A program made the translations under genes and the position numbers. The notes below the pieces were generated by a model. It made no database searches, was not told where the DNA came from, and saw only the letters and a program-made list of their open reading frames with translations. 64,000 bases of DNA. Source: Anisakis pegreffii. Lineage: Eukaryota > Nematoda > Chromadorea > Rhabditida > Anisakidae. This document shows positions 13,485 to 27,200 of the stretch, in pieces; the first letter of the stretch is position 1, and each line of letters starts with the position of its first letter. The stretch lies in assembly GCA_035041965.1 (NCBI GenBank), contig JAPYMA010000179.1, positions 62,001 to 126,000 of the forward strand, read 5' to 3'.

Positions 13485-15447
13485 AGAACATCACAAAATG
13501 AAATAACAAATATTCAACTCAATGAATGAATTATACGATGAGCGATACACACTGCAATATTCAAATAAATTGAATAGAAGATAGTCTCACGAGTTTGTTT
13601 CAGTGCGAATGACGAGAAAATAATTTTCAACGGAGAGCAAACTGACTTGCTAACAGAGTAAGCGATTGCATGAAAACAGCATTCATCAGACTGATCATTG
13701 ATGTGACGACAGTCATCTTGAGCAGAACTTCAGTTTATGAGTAATGCGATCGAGGACAACGGAGAGTGCGTTGACAATAGCTTGGCACTTTTCGATGTGT
13801 TCAAATCTCTTCTAACAATAAGTTCTTTCTCAAAACACCGGATAACTAAAATCTATTTCCATCACCTGCTCACAGAAAGAACCACTCCTCCGCTGGGAAG
13901 ATCCTGAAAATGTCAAGCGATCACTTCCATGGGTATTTTATGCGATTCCAAAAATTTCGCGCACATTCCCATCTGATCAAGTGAAAAAAACCTATTAGCA
14001 TGTGATTACATAAATAAACCATAGTGCTTTAGCACCATATTAACCACAGTGTGCTATTGCCCATTTCTGTGGTGAAATGAAAGTGCGATCGAATAGACAC
14101 ATACTAAATTCATGCAAATTATTTCAACTAAACGAACGCAAAACTGATATATAACGATCTCACGCGCACTGCACATCACGCATAACATTCAAATGTACTC
14201 ATCACAAATTTTGAAGAGAAAGTTTTATTGAAAACAATACAGTCAATAGTTTTTAGTTTACTGATCACTACCGTCACATCAATAATACAATTAATATTAT
14301 GGACATTACTAGTATCATATTAACCATCAACTTATATAGATTATCTTGGATCTGTTGGAAACGTTCTGATATTAATTCTTTTGATGAAGCGTAGACATCC
14401 AGGCTATGACTTACACACAAACCGTCAACAGTAATCTGACTAGCAATGTTGATGGTTAATATATGATTAAACGCATGATTGATATAGATAATAGAGCAAA
14501 ATATAAATTCACAAGATAATCGCGATTAAGATTAAATGTATGATAGGATATAGACACCACAACACGGAGAGATTTGTGAGATAGTCACGAATAAGACTGT
14601 TCGCGGCAGTAATAATACAAATTCTGATTTCTAGCGAAAAAAAGACAAGGAATCACAATATCAAAGAATAATTTTTCCCTGAAAAGGCTTACAAAAAAGA
14701 AGAACAACTAGAAACAATAAAAATAAACATTTAACTACCTACAAATGAATAAATTCTACGAGATAAGAGTAATGAAAGAAAACGAAAGAAATGATAAAAC
14801 TTAATGAATCTCTACAAACATAACTATTTACTGATATAAACATACATCCAATCCCACTTTCGCGCAAGTATTCCATAGTTGAACAACAAAAAATAAACAT
14901 GTACCCTAATCTTACTCCATTACAGAATGCCAGCATTCAAATCCATAAAAAGCATCACATATCCTCACAATACATTCAACAACAACACGAAATATTCTCT
15001 ATCCTTTCAAAACAACTCTAATCAAACCAATATTCTTATCCCATAACAATGTAAATATGCAATATCCGTTATTAAACAACCACATCTATCCGCAATGAAA
15101 AAAATGATGTTCACGAATTCTGAACTATTTCCTGAAAAACATCGTTTCTAATCGCCAACTCTATCTTAACCTCTCCCATACTCTATGCTGCACACATCAA
15201 TTCAATAACCGTTCACAACTATGAAGAACAAAACAATAACAAAGCCATCGATCTCGCAACGAACACAGCTATGATAAATACACTACAACGTCTCGAAAAG
15301 CTAGAGACAAGAAAGACAGATTTCTTTCGGTTATGTTGTATATCTTCAGCACATTTTGTTGCACATTACAGCTGACGTACAACAAATCTCGATATGAACA
15401 CTGTTAAAAGCCTTCCTACTAGAGAACTATTCTGATTATCACTGCTG
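13485..15447. other. Intergenic region, no gene seen
   Basis: About 2 kb of AT-rich DNA between the Cys-rich membrane protein and the 3' end of the ABHD gene. It contains a short inverted repeat (14317-14331 with 14448-14462). Open frames are short and have no coding character. Confidence 0.4.
14317..14462. repeat. Short inverted repeat
   Basis: ATATTAACCATCAAC at 14317-14331 is exactly complementary to GTTGATGGTTAATAT at 14448-14462, leaving a spacer of about 116 nt. It could be the core of a small foldback or MITE-like element, or a chance hairpin. No flanking target-site duplication was obvious. Confidence 0.4.
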
Positions 15448-18400
15448 TCATTTTCCACACTGTGTTATGAAAGCATCATGGTTGAATATCGCAGACGTAT
15501 ACTGTCTGATAAGTTCTTCGGCGAGTCCTGGCTCTTCTGGATTCGAAGCACGCATGAACGCTGTATGTCCTCCATGTTCAGTGACCACTACAGCCACATT
15601 CTCACTGCGCACCACGTCCGCAAAAGGAATTGCTAAAATTCAATCAATCGTTCTGCTGCATGACTGAATCTATAATGCATATTTCCCATATAGAATCGTA
15701 AAAGCATTTATTTCATGAACAAAACCACAAAACTTACAATCAACTGGACTGAAGCAATCATCAGCGGCATTCAAGCAAACAGTTGGTACAGGTATTTGAT
15801 GCACTTTCCAATAGAGCGCTGCCTGATGATAGTATTCATTGCAGTCTTTATAACCGAATACCGGTACTGTGAAAGCTTTGTCAAAGTCGCGCACAGTCTT
15901 CGACATCATCACTTCGTCCCAATTACAACGGCTTTCGAATAAGTCCTTGTATCTGAAATCAGACATCATCACTAGATTTTATTGCTCCTTCATCGCGTCA
16001 ATAATTTACCACCTTCTTCAGGCTCCCTCAGATCTCTTCGAAACAAAGTAATGAGCATTTTTCAAATGCGACGAAACCACTTACGGGCTAACAATTCCAC
16101 GCAAATGATTAGCCAGCACGCTGTTGAAGAATATTCGCGGAAAGAATCTCTCGATAGAACGACTCGCCTCAACCGGATCGAACGGACTTGAAATGCAAAT
16201 GGCACCGTTCAACTGCGCTGCTTTCGCCGACGTACATTCAGCCAAATAATTCCATAAAATCATCCTAAAATACTGATATTGATCATCATATTAAGATAAG
16301 AACATTCCTGATGCAGAAATTCCTAACACGACTGTTCTTATATTCATTAGAAACGTTAGCAGGATCACCAATGAAGAGAACACACCCGCCCATCGAGAAT
16401 CCACAAGCGATTTTCGGAGCTTTCACATAGCGATTCGAGATTAGTTTTAGAACATGACGAAGATCTGATGTCCAGGCTGCATTGTAGGTTCGAGAGGTCT
16501 ACAAGGTTCACACAATATCTTACTGAATAAATAGACACTAGTGCAACATATTGGAGGAAACAACTGATAATGCATCTGTCTTCATACTGCATAGTCATTC
16601 ACCTACATATAGTCTATTTGTAACCACTGAATAATTTTCATCTCAAAATAATTCTCGATCAATTAAATCTCATGAATATGCATGAGAAAAAACCCAATCA
16701 GAATAACGAACGCATTCCATGAAGATGGCAAATAATGATGAAAATTATAGAGCATCAACTTGATCTCAATCACGACAATTCCCAATAAATTTCAAATATT
16801 ATTTTTACAAGCAACAATCCGCTGAAAACGAACCTTCAGTTGCACGCCACCCAATCCACGAGGATTTATAACCACAGAGCGATATCCAAGCTTCCTACAT
16901 TCAACGACGGCACGTAGAATATACGCACAATCATGCGTTGACCCTTAAATTATAGCCATCTAATTCCACAGCATACTCTCAATTTGAAAAATGTATCATA
17001 ACTTTTAGATCAACATCAAATAACATGGCATCGTTTATTCAATCACCACATCATGGTCAACCAACTATGAAACAATTACTCAACTCCCAATAAAATTATC
17101 GGCATTCGCGCTTACAGATAAAAGCATATTTCGAGAAATAACCATAAAACAGCCAAATTAGAATAATAAGGAGCAGAAGTGAGATCACGAGTGAATATAT
17201 CGACCAAAATCTTACCACAAATTCCAGGAAGAAAGACGACGATCGGTGTATGATCTTGAACACCATCAACATTCATCCAGTCAATTGCCGTTACACCGCC
17301 ATCTTCGAAAGAAACGATTTCGCTGTAATAGTGGCAAAACTCAAATCAAAAAGTGATCAATGAACAATTTATGCAAATCTATCAATAATGATATTCATTC
17401 AAAACAGAAATGCTGAAAAATAAATCTGCTCACCGTTCGAACGGTAAAGTGGGACGACTTCGCATAAGCTGACAAACGGCAGTTTGCAAGAAACCAAATG
17501 GACACCACCAAATGGGATGGTAAACCTCGTTGACGCAGGGAACGCAATCAGCAAGAGCTCGTTCGATACGCGAAGATGGTGCTGCATAGACTCGAGGCTT
17601 CTAGAATACTAATGATTATCACCGCCACATCGAATACTATGACAGCTGATTATCATATTTTGAAAATTTTCGACTCCTTGTTTTCCGTGGTCAGCTTATA
17701 CCCCTTTTGTGGATTAAGGAAAAACCTAAGGGAAATATGCTTCCTAGTGGAAAATGAAAACTTCAGCAATGAAGCTTCACAGAACAGAATTTTGACTTTC
17801 ACTCTCTGCGAGTTTCTGATATATGCTCACCTTACTTCATCAAATACCGAGACCAGATCAGTCAAGTTCCCAATGGTGAGCGATGCTATACAATTTAACA
17901 ACGGTAGGGAAGGACGATGAATAATGGTGACGGAACAGTGCAGAGCAGAACCATGAACTCGGACAGAAATACAGAGCTTGAGTATTTCAAAGCACCAAAT
18001 CAGTGATGAGAAGAGAAGAATGAATTCTTTTGCCAGAATCGAGTGGAAGCAGGATGAGATATTGTAACCAATCGAACAAGAAAATAGGTAGACCCGAAAC
18101 GACGAAGTGAGAGAGAATGACTACTTGAAATACTCATCAAAGATCCAATTTGGCCACAAAATTGATCGACCGTTTAATATCGTAATGGGTGGGTGACAAG
18201 TGATGAATATTTTATGTACATTGCGAAGAATGAAAATTAACCAAACGAAGTGATTATGCTTAACAGATCCCATTATATAACACAGTTTGAATAAATGAAT
18301 AATTGCGTCTTGCGGTCACATTAAGTGAATATTATGCTGAGGAAACGTTGGCCATTTCTTTGATGAAACGTTCACGATGAATAATGTTCGTTGTGGCGAC

Positions 18401-20962
18401 GATAATACGGAAACTGTTCTGTTGTGCCAGAATGTTCAACGCAGCGATTTCGGCGTATGTTACACCACCAATGAAATAGACCATTATCGCTTTGCGTATG
18501 CGACTATCTGGCGGTCGAGTAGCCGGAGTGTTCGAATTCTCATCGCAGAAAACTGCATCACCGAACGTCTTCTTCATTTCCGCAGGGTTCCAACCGTTGG
18601 TTACAGTATCACCGACTATTTGACACAGTACCGGAGTGAACGCACCCGAAAAAACGTAACGCATTTGATTCGGCGATCGTAGGTCAATGGCCGCATCCTC
18701 GCTCGTCGGTAACAGGCTCATACGACGACACAAATATTGGAAAGTGGGTCGGTTGGAGGAGGCGTGTGACGAGCGAGCAATCTGCGGTGCCGGTGTCTGC
18801 ATTGAAAGGGCAGCATTCGCATGCGTTTTTAGGACCGCCGGTACCATCTGTGAAGAGCCACGCTCCATGAGAAGACCTTGTATCGAGAGCGCGTACAACG
18901 CCGGCAAATACTCGTAACCGTACGCTCTAAGGAACTGACTTCGAAATGAAGCGTAATACTTCGACGGGATTCCATTCTGACACATCGACCAAAGGCAAGC
19001 TAGCAGCAGGACTTGCCACTGATTTCGTTGCTGACACATTGTATCTTCAAGAAATGACATCAACTCATCCAGATCACAACTGCCGTTCAGCAAAGAATGT
19101 TCAAATGTTAAACGATCAGACATCCCTTTGCAACTCTCCAGTACCACTTCACATGCACAAATGTGCAACTCTAGCAGTTTATGTTGTTGTTTCAAAGCTC
19201 TCAGCTCATTCGACACGAAATCTTTCATTTGTTTCACTTGCTCCAAATGTGTACCTTTATCGTAACTAGCTTGCAATGACTTCGCTTTGGCCGACAGGAA
19301 TGGGAATACGGCCGTCATATGCATATCACGAACTGTTGAGAAGATTGCATCATTATTATCCAATGCAGTCACTCGACCCGCGCGATTTGCTGACTTCTGT
19401 GCCGACGACGGCGAATTTTTCATTCGTTTCGTCACCTCATCACCGAATGTTACCTTACCACAACTTATCTCAAATGTATCGTGCAGCATTGATTCGTAGG
19501 TTAAACCGGTCAACAGAACGCTTGTCAGATCCAAATTTCGATCCATCAGAAACAGATGGCTTACGGGTTGATCCGCTGAAGGACGTGGCTCACCCAGCTC
19601 AGTATAGAGCTTCTTCATCAGTCGATTCGTCAACAAACTGAATTCACCCACTCCGTAAATGGTTGGTATCAAGCCGTACAGGGTTTGAAGTTGCCAGAGA
19701 GATTTAGCCACTGTTCTCAGCTGTGTGTAGGTATGATCAACGAGAATTGATTGTACGAAAGTGGGTAGTTCCAGAGTGAACAAATGCGAGTCAATGCCAA
19801 TCAGTGGTAAATCCATTTCGTGGATGTCCACCATACCGAACACACCATTCCTCTCCAGTTCCAGTTCACAAACATAAAGTTTTGTCGGCACAAAAATCAC
19901 CGAATACTGATGGTCTGGCTCAGCGCGGACGTGTTCTGAGATTCGTTTGGCATTTCGAATAGTTGCTCGAACCAAATAAACGCGACGTAGTGCTTGTTCA
20001 CTCCAGAATAAATTACCGTTAGCAGACGAGAACTGCTGCACACTAGCACAATTGTGCTGTTGCAAAAGGGACATCGAAGCGATTCGATCCAAGGGTCTCG
20101 TCAGCGATGACTCCACTATCAGATCTTTCTGCTCCGGATTCAATTCCAGTAATCGAACCAGATCACGTCTTGCAATTTGCGCAAGCAGGCCGAAATCATC
20201 GAATTCAACCATTTTCATTGAATGATTTCTTTCTGCAGAAGGACGCATATTGATAAATTAGTGCTCGCACTTTTTTAGTGTAACGTTACGCATCTGAAAG
20301 CAGTCGTTATGTGTTCTGCAGAATTGAGTAGAACAGATATTGTTTCATATTCAAATCAACAAGAAGAAATTGCCGAGATACGTTCGTTTATCTTCGAACT
20401 GATGACATGCAGAATCGTCGAGATTCAATTCAAACAATCAGATCAAACGCGACAGAGTAAGATGATTATATCTTGTCATGTGATCGAGCAAAGGTATATC
20501 GCATTTGAGTACGTCTCATTCAGTGATTCAATTGACCATCATTGGCCAACGCGTTGAAGTAGTGAGTGTGCATTCATATCATTCATCCAAAACCACAAAC
20601 CAATATCAGGATGTCGCCGAGATGTCAGCTTTTCGACACGATGCAAAAGGCTAGGATTGAAGGCCGGAGATGGGTTAACGGGAAGAAGTTTTAAATCATA
20701 GTTGAACATAAAACCCAGGCTCTGGCATACTCACCCCGTCAAATACGAAGCATTCAGTTTCTTTGAACTAATCACAAGCTGTTACCACGCAAAACTTTAA
20801 GAGCTCAAACAGAATACTTTCGAATTCCTAGCTAATTTGAAGTCGAAAATCAAGAAGATCGAGTAAAATTCAAGCACCTACCTGAGCCGTAAGCCGAGCG
20901 TAGAGCCAGAATGATAGAAGTGTTATGGGAATTAAAGCAACGAAAATTGCCATCAGTAACAT
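15448..20962 (-). CDS. ABHD3: ABHD1/ABHD3-type alpha/beta hydrolase
   Basis: Eight exons: 20962-20882, 17600-17434, 17322-17216, 16943-16834, 16498-16386, 16264-16085, 15952-15738 and 15632-15448 (TGA). Every junction agrees in phase (0, 2, 1, 0, 2, 2, 1), giving 385 aa; human ABHD1/3 are about 405-409. The first exon encodes a signal anchor of about 20 hydrophobic residues and ends LTAQ, joining KPRVYAAP; this matches KKPQLV after the membrane span of human ABHD3. The nucleophile elbow GFSMGG (Ser about 190) runs directly into MILWNYL, as in ABHD3. The acid is in NAADDCFSP (Asp about 318) and the base in TEHGGH (His about 347). ABHD3 cleaves medium-chain and oxidised phosphatidylcholines; family members are membrane-anchored with the catalytic domain in the cytosol or ER. 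The exact substrate here is inferred. Intron 1 (20881-17601, 3,281 nt) contains the whole VPS33B gene on the same strand. Confidence 0.88.
18332..20248 (-). CDS. VPS33B: VPS33B-type Sec1/Munc18 protein, intronless
   Basis: A single uninterrupted frame of 638 aa; human VPS33B is 617. It covers the whole Sec1/Munc18 domain. The N-terminal part includes LTRPLDRIASMSLLQQH. A central SHLFLMDRNLDLTSVLL lies near residue 230, followed by DTFEISCGKVTFG, the equivalent of DTFRIKCGSVDFG. Later come MKDFVSNELRALKQ and, at about 594-604, the C-terminal GGVTYAEIAAL. These mark it as VPS33B rather than VPS33A. VPS33B works with VIPAS39/SPE-39 (CHEVI complex) in SNARE-dependent endosome, lysosome and lamellar-body trafficking. 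The start could be the ATG at 20248 or the later one (MKMVEFD, residue 11). TTTCAG at 20293 and CTGCAG at 20236 could be trans-splice acceptors. The gene lies entirely inside the first intron of the ABHD hydrolase on the same strand. The lack of introns, unlike every neighbour, suggests an old retrocopy or complete intron loss. The frame is intact. Confidence 0.93.
   Translation of the reverse strand: MRPSAERNHSMKMVEFDDFGLLAQIARRDLVRLLELNPEQKDLIVESSLTRPLDRIASMSLLQQHNCASVQQFSSANGNLFWSEQALRRVYLVRATIRNAKRISEHVRAEPDHQYSVIFVPTKLYVCELELERNGVFGMVDIHEMDLPLIGIDSHLFTLELPTFVQSILVDHTYTQLRTVAKSLWQLQTLYGLIPTIYGVGEFSLLTNRLMKKLYTELGEPRPSADQPVSHLFLMDRNLDLTSVLLTGLTYESMLHDTFEISCGKVTFGDEVTKRMKNSPSSAQKSANRAGRVTALDNNDAIFSTVRDMHMTAVFPFLSAKAKSLQASYDKGTHLEQVKQMKDFVSNELRALKQQHKLLELHICACEVVLESCKGMSDRLTFEHSLLNGSCDLDELMSFLEDTMCQQRNQWQVLLLACLWSMCQNGIPSKYYASFRSQFLRAYGYEYLPALYALSIQGLLMERGSSQMVPAVLKTHANAALSMQTPAPQIARSSHASSNRPTFQYLCRRMSLLPTSEDAAIDLRSPNQMRYVFSGAFTPVLCQIVGDTVTNGWNPAEMKKTFGDAVFCDENSNTPATRPPDSRIRKAIMVYFIGGVTYAEIAALNILAQQNSFRIIVATTNIIHRERFIKEMANVSSA
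20236..20300 (-). promoter_or_regulatory. Candidate trans-splice acceptors of VPS33B
   Basis: On the minus strand CTGCTTTCAG|ATG (AG ending near 20293) and CTTCTGCAG|AAAG (AG ending near 20236) fit nematode 3' splice sites. They lie just before and just inside the 5' end of the VPS33B frame. In an intronless gene nested in a host intron, such sites are best explained as spliced-leader acceptors, but this is inference. If the second is used, translation would start at residue 11. Confidence 0.35.
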
Positions 20963-23900
20963 ATTCTTCCGACTTTCCTGCTTGCTTGCCTGCCCTGCGT
21001 GGTGCAACTTTTCACTCTGTTCCGCTTATACAATTTTTGCTTAGATGATATGTACGCACAAACACACACTTCCACTCATAAAACGGTTTATTACCCTGCT
21101 GTCTTGACACACACACACGCCTTAACCATACAAACTATTGCATGACTAACCATAAATTTTACTTATAGCTAGTGATGAGAAATGATACTGATAACGGAAC
21201 AAATAATGAATAAAAACACCACTAAGCAGCTGTTTGATTGACTGCTTTAGAAAGCAACATAGAGGCAGTAATATCGTCATTATAACAAAAAGAGATAAAG
21301 CAAACAAATACACCACAGATAAAACTAGTTATTTTCACAAATTCTTCCAAAATATTGCTACAGAACAATAAAATATAAATAATAAAATACTTCCATCACG
21401 TCATTCATATCGCATTTATTCGAAGAGGGGAATTGAAAATCAACAAAATAAATGAAGAACAGCAAATCAGCGACTAAAATATTTCACATTCATCGCAACT
21501 CGTCCCGTGAATTACTTATGCATTTAAAGCTAAGCTCGAGGGGAATAACATCATCTACGACGTCAATCAGATGTGGAAATTACATCATAAGTGGATATGA
21601 CAACGAAAAAAACAGAAATGAATAAAAAATGCATTTATTTTTTTTAGCATTATAAAATTTGTTCAGTACAAATTTTATTATTTATTAAAGAGCTATCAGA
21701 GCATTTCGCCACGACAGAGGATTCTCATCACTTAAACGAGCGATTTGTCCGATGTTAGTGCAACTTTCGCGCAATACACAAATCGCAATGCATTCGGGAC
21801 GAAGAAATTGAAATTACGTTGTTTTGGTTGAAATTTGTTAATTTTTATTAACTACCGGAAGTAAATGCGATATCCTGAGTGACTGATTTGGTACTGTCAA
21901 GAAACAATTGCGAGTTAGTCTGTTGCTAGCGAGAGACCATGATTCCGATGAATTATTTCGCTAACAAGATGAGGTGTTCAGCATTAATGTCTTATGATGA
22001 AAGGTATTGCAGAGGATTATCATACCGTGTTCCAGCAACATATCGAGTCGGCTACTCGATTTTTACTTCCTCAGCGAACACGACGTCTGTTCAGTAAATT
22101 AATCGCGACCAATTCGCATCAAAATTTCCAGATGCAATGATTTGAAAATGCCATAACACATAATGAAATGTATACACATGTTTATTCAAATGATATTAGC
22201 ATGAAACAATAATAATAATAATAATAATACAAAGTTTTTGCTGAGTGCATACTTTTTGATGAATATATAGTAACATTTTTATGTTAGTACGGTACGACAA
22301 AAGTACTGATCGTATTGTACATATATAGGCATGCATCAAACTTCAAATATTAGGTCATCACATGTGTCATTTGTTTTTAGTTGAAAAGCACTGATTCACC
22401 GATGATATCGCTCAAACTGAATAGGAAAGGATGGAATCTCATGAAACCGCATCGAAAATCAGCTGTTCCGAAACTGTGGTTCATCACGTCAGGAAAACGG
22501 TATAAGAAATCTATGGTTTCTGACAAAAATTCATCAATCTTTTCCGGTATTGTGGCAAAAAATAAATGATCATTAATATTGGAAGATACCTACGAAGAAG
22601 GTCCCTCACCGCATAAAATGAATAAAATTTCCATCCTGGACTGACGATTCATGAAAGGAAACGTCAAATTTGAAGGAATGAACGAATACTGCTCAGCGAA
22701 TAAAGAGCAAAACGCTGAGCATGCGATTCGGAAAAAGCGACTTTTACTGGTGAAACATCGGAAAAATACAGGTGATGAAGAGTAGCACTGTTCCAGAAAG
22801 AGGCATCAGCATTCTGTGACGACGATGAATGAATCAGTTACTTTTTGCGCCACAATTAGGCAACAACCATATACAACATACGTACTTACATACAAAACAT
22901 AAATTGAATTGAAATAAGCAACCGAATAAATAGAAATATACAAACTGAACGTTGAATAATAATTTACTGATCGATTATCACTAACGGCTATTTAACACAG
23001 AATATTTCAAATGATTCAAAGTATGAACAACAGAAAACTATCAATTAATTCATGAAGATGCTATGCACGGAAGTGCCAATACATGAAATATTACAAATGA
23101 AACAAAAACGGATGGTTATTATTATTATCATAATTAGGAGTTTAATGACATAAGGAATGATGAACATAACAGATGGACGACGTAACCAAAACAATCAGGA
23201 GAATTTGTTTCGATTCCTCAGGCAGAGCAAGGAGGTTTAGGATAACATGGATAACTCAAGGGATGTTTCAGCACGATCTGTCGGTGAACCGGAAAGCAAT
23301 AAAACCGGGAAGATTTTCGACTGAAATACCTCACAACGGTTGAAAGAAGGCATCAGAATATCGGCAATTACATTCATTAGCTTAGCTAGCTGATATTATT
23401 ATTATCATTACTAATGGATAGCGAATCCTATTGGAAAAGAATCCAGCAGAGATGGCTACGAGAGATAGTTACCTAAAAGCACAGGGCACGGGAGAATGAA
23501 GGACCGACCCAGTAGAGGATGAGCTCGAAAAAGAAATAGAGTTCATGAAACCTACAATTTCTAAAATAGTCGAAAGAAATTTAAACTATAAATGTAACTA
23601 GAGAACCGAAATATCAACGAAAAAAGTGAATGAAAAAGCAAGCTGAAAAGAAGGAGGAAAGTAAAACGAATCGAAAAACGTATTCTAGTAGTGAACAAAT
23701 TACTCACATTTTACAATCTGGTCTACATTCAGCATAATACAATTAAGTTGAATCAAAGATGAATGAATCATTTTCAGAATGGCTCACTTGGCAAACTGAA
23801 TAAGAGGTGAAACGGAAAAAAAGAACACAGATTAAAGAAAATCATTATAAGGTATTCGAATTCATTGTAATTATTATTATAATTTTTTAGAGGTTTCCTT

Positions 23901-24259
23901 TTTTTAAAAATTTATCATAACATTATTTGGTAACTGATCATATTAAAGGTATTTACAAATAAAACACAATTTACTATCTGTACTCAATTTGACTTTACAG
24001 CCTACTCAAACAAACAAATATCACAGTAACGACGCTCGATCGGTTTATCATCTCCACATCCACAGCAATTCGAACTACTCTTTGACTGTCACATCATTTT
24101 CTCAATCAAACATCATTGTAAATTCCAATATACTGGTTATGCACATGTAGCCGTGTGCACGACATACATGCACAACAAGCACGGAATATTTTGGAGGACA
24201 GCACATTTTTACGGTGTATAGTCAGGATGGATGACTGACTGCATCGTTGGTTCAAACTT
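20963..24259. other. Long intergenic region, no gene seen
   Basis: About 3.3 kb between the ABHD start and the 3' end of the coactivator gene. It is AT-rich, with an AAT array at 22207-22229. The only longer frame (22381-22569, plus) is Lys-rich and has no recognisable domain or splice sites. It is expected to contain the ABHD promoter and the coactivator 3' UTR. Confidence 0.45.
22207..22229. repeat. AAT microsatellite
   Basis: About seven to eight perfect AAT units in non-coding DNA. Confidence 0.85.
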
Positions 24260-27200
24260 TTAGCTGAGTAACTTCTGTACCAACATTCTGGTTGCATCAT
24301 TGTCCATGTCGAACTGAAATGACGCATTCGAATTACTCAGCGAGTACGAGAACGATAGATGTGATCCCGTCAAACATATCATAAGAAGTACAATGTTTCA
24401 ATGATGTTTCGATAGTCATCTTCGATAATACCGTCTCAACGTTTCGATAGATCAATGAATTTGATTCGTTTGCACTCAATATTCATAAACGAAGCTCATC
24501 CTCGCATTATAGTAAGACTTTCGGCTGCATTATGTGAAAAACCTAGGAACATTACTATGCATGCGATGTATGATAGTGCTTCTACGTTATCCATATAATG
24601 TACCTAACTCATTTCAGGTTTTCGAACAATACTGAAGTTAAACAGCATTCGACGTGCTCTTAGTCCTGTAATTTGACAGCTCCTTTTTCACCGAACCGAA
24701 ATAATAAAGAGAGAAATAAGAAGAGCAGTGCTGACCCCTCCGTTACCGAGGTTGAAGTCGTACAGCTCAGTGGGAATCATCGACGTCTGCTGTGTTAGAG
24801 CATTAGCAGTGTTCATTGGATCATTGATCGCTGTCGGCATTCCGGTTGAATAATAGTTCTGAGGTGAGAGGTTCGTGGTGAGAGGGGACGATGAGGTAAC
24901 GTAGTAGCCATTCGAGAGTTGATTCGGTACTTGTTCCGGTGTTTGGGATTGGATAACTATAATTGGTTGATTACCGTTGCTGGTCGCATTGCCAGTATTG
25001 GATAAGGAAGCGTTGTGCTGTTGAAGCAGCTGGTTTGAGGGTGATGTAGATTGCAGTTGCGGTGGAGTGGTCGACGAGGGCATCATTGGTGAGCTGTAGT
25101 TGGGCAGTGCGCCTGGCACTGAATGCTGCCTTATATCCATACGGATCATTTCGGCTCCCGCGCCTCGCTTGCTCCACTGAGTTGGTGGCGGACCCATTGA
25201 GCCTGTGCCACCAACACTGGTGTTCAGTGAACACGTCCCGTTTTGTGATGCGTCATAACTGAAAGCGTAATGATCGTCGAAAATTCCACAAATTATAAAT
25301 TTAACTGTCGAAAATAGAAGTGATCTAAATAAGTTTACAGAGGCATTGGTTTTTGATGAATTGCAGCCGAAAAGACTCACCCTCCATAAGGACTGAGGCG
25401 ACTGACGGCGTTTGGAGACTGCGTTGGATACTGCTGCGGTGAAACGGCAGATTGTTGTTGTTGTTGCTGTGGATATTGCTGAGGTGAGGCCGATTGCTGA
25501 AAAGATGCCAATCTGTTTGAATTCACTGATAAATTAGACTTTCAGACTGCTGACAATGAGTAAGAAGTCTGTCTCTGAAAACGAGTGGATCGTTCGAAGA
25601 AAAAACTTTTCAAACGAATGTATTTGTCAGATCAAGAGTTGAGGCTAAAAACAGTAGAGTTATGAGCATACATTGCTGGAATTGGCTGAGGAAGATAACT
25701 GATAGAGAGTGGGATATTGTTGCTGATGAGCGCTTTGTTGGTTGACATGTACGAATTTTGGTGGTAGCTCATTTGTGGTACTTGGATTCGTGGTAGGAAT
25801 ATTAACATTTGACTGAGACATTGCCGAGACGGGTTTCCGTTTCAGCGGAGACGAGGTCTTCATTGACGCTGATGGCAAAGCATTTGATGAGACCATTGCC
25901 TGTTGAAAGACGGCCTGGAAACGAACACTTATACTTGACTAGAAGTTAAAACTTTGCAGTTTGGGAATTCCAAAGCGAAAATGCTTTCAATCTGACGGCA
26001 CAGAAACTCAATTCATCAACAAAAACTTTTTCAAATACAACCAAATTCATTGATAATGAAGCGCGATTGGTTTCAACACTATCTCTCACCAGTGACAAAC
26101 GATATTAACTGAATTTATACGGTATTCCGTCCAATTATACAGGCAAAATTAACAATATTTAACAATTATTACGACTGCATGTTTCCGGATGGCAGAGGTT
26201 TCAAATCCATTGACAGCGATTCTAAGATGTATTGTAGGTCAGTGAATTGCGTTGACACGCTAGCCTTACTCTAGCTTGCTTGACATATTCGATGCTTTCG
26301 ACAGTGAACAAAATTCAAAGTAAGCTACTGAAATGACCGTTTGTGAAGGTTGCTGATAGATGAAGTCTTGTGTGCTAGACCAATGCTGTTGCCGCTGCAT
26401 CATTGCAGCAGATCGCTGATGTGCATCCTGCATGCTGCCGTTCATCGCTAGCATTGGTGCGTTCGACGAAGCGATCATCGACGGTATCATTTCGTACGGT
26501 GCACAATCACCCGTTACAATACCACCACAGCCACCCGTAGCACTGCTTGGATATGAACAACTGAAATTTTTTGTTTCGATCAACTACTCATAATGAATCT
26601 ATGAGATTTTTGCACCCCTCACATAGAACACGCACAAGATTTGCGCACATTAACAGGCATAAATTTAGCCCGATGATAAACAGGTTATTGATGTTATTTT
26701 CAATGCTGTCAGACCAGCCTTATTAACGGCATAACGATAGTTCACCAATATTATCAGTATTCTGTTGATAATATCAGTAAAAATCGTGCTGATAAGTTAG
26801 TTCAATTTTGTAATCGCTAGTCTTAGCAGCGGGAATGTTGTCAGTTTCGATTTTCTTCTGATTTTGACAACCAGATTTGATTCGGTTTCATCTTATCGCC
26901 GGCTCGCTCGCTCACTCGTAAAAAAGATTCCAATCAATCTCATTCGATCGCAAACATCAATTATGATCAGCAGATATGGCAACCAGCATATAGTATGTAT
27001 TTAGAAGAGTCCATAAAACCGGTTCAACGAAATATCAAAACGATCAACCAAAACAAAATGGTTTTATGCACACATCCATCTCACATTATTGTTTGTACAC
27101 ATTTCTCCACTCTCAAAGCTCTTCAACTCAACTTGTTGTAATGTTTAATTTTATGTACATATAAACACACATCGCATATCCATCCCTATTAATTCTACAT

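Noticed and set aside
18377..19641. Several plus-strand frames of 70-120 codons
   Set aside because: They lie opposite the VPS33B frame, whose similarity covers the whole region.
15448..20962. Operon of the ABHD and VPS33B genes
   Set aside because: VPS33B lies within an ABHD intron rather than downstream, so the layout is nesting and not an operon with a short intercistronic gap.
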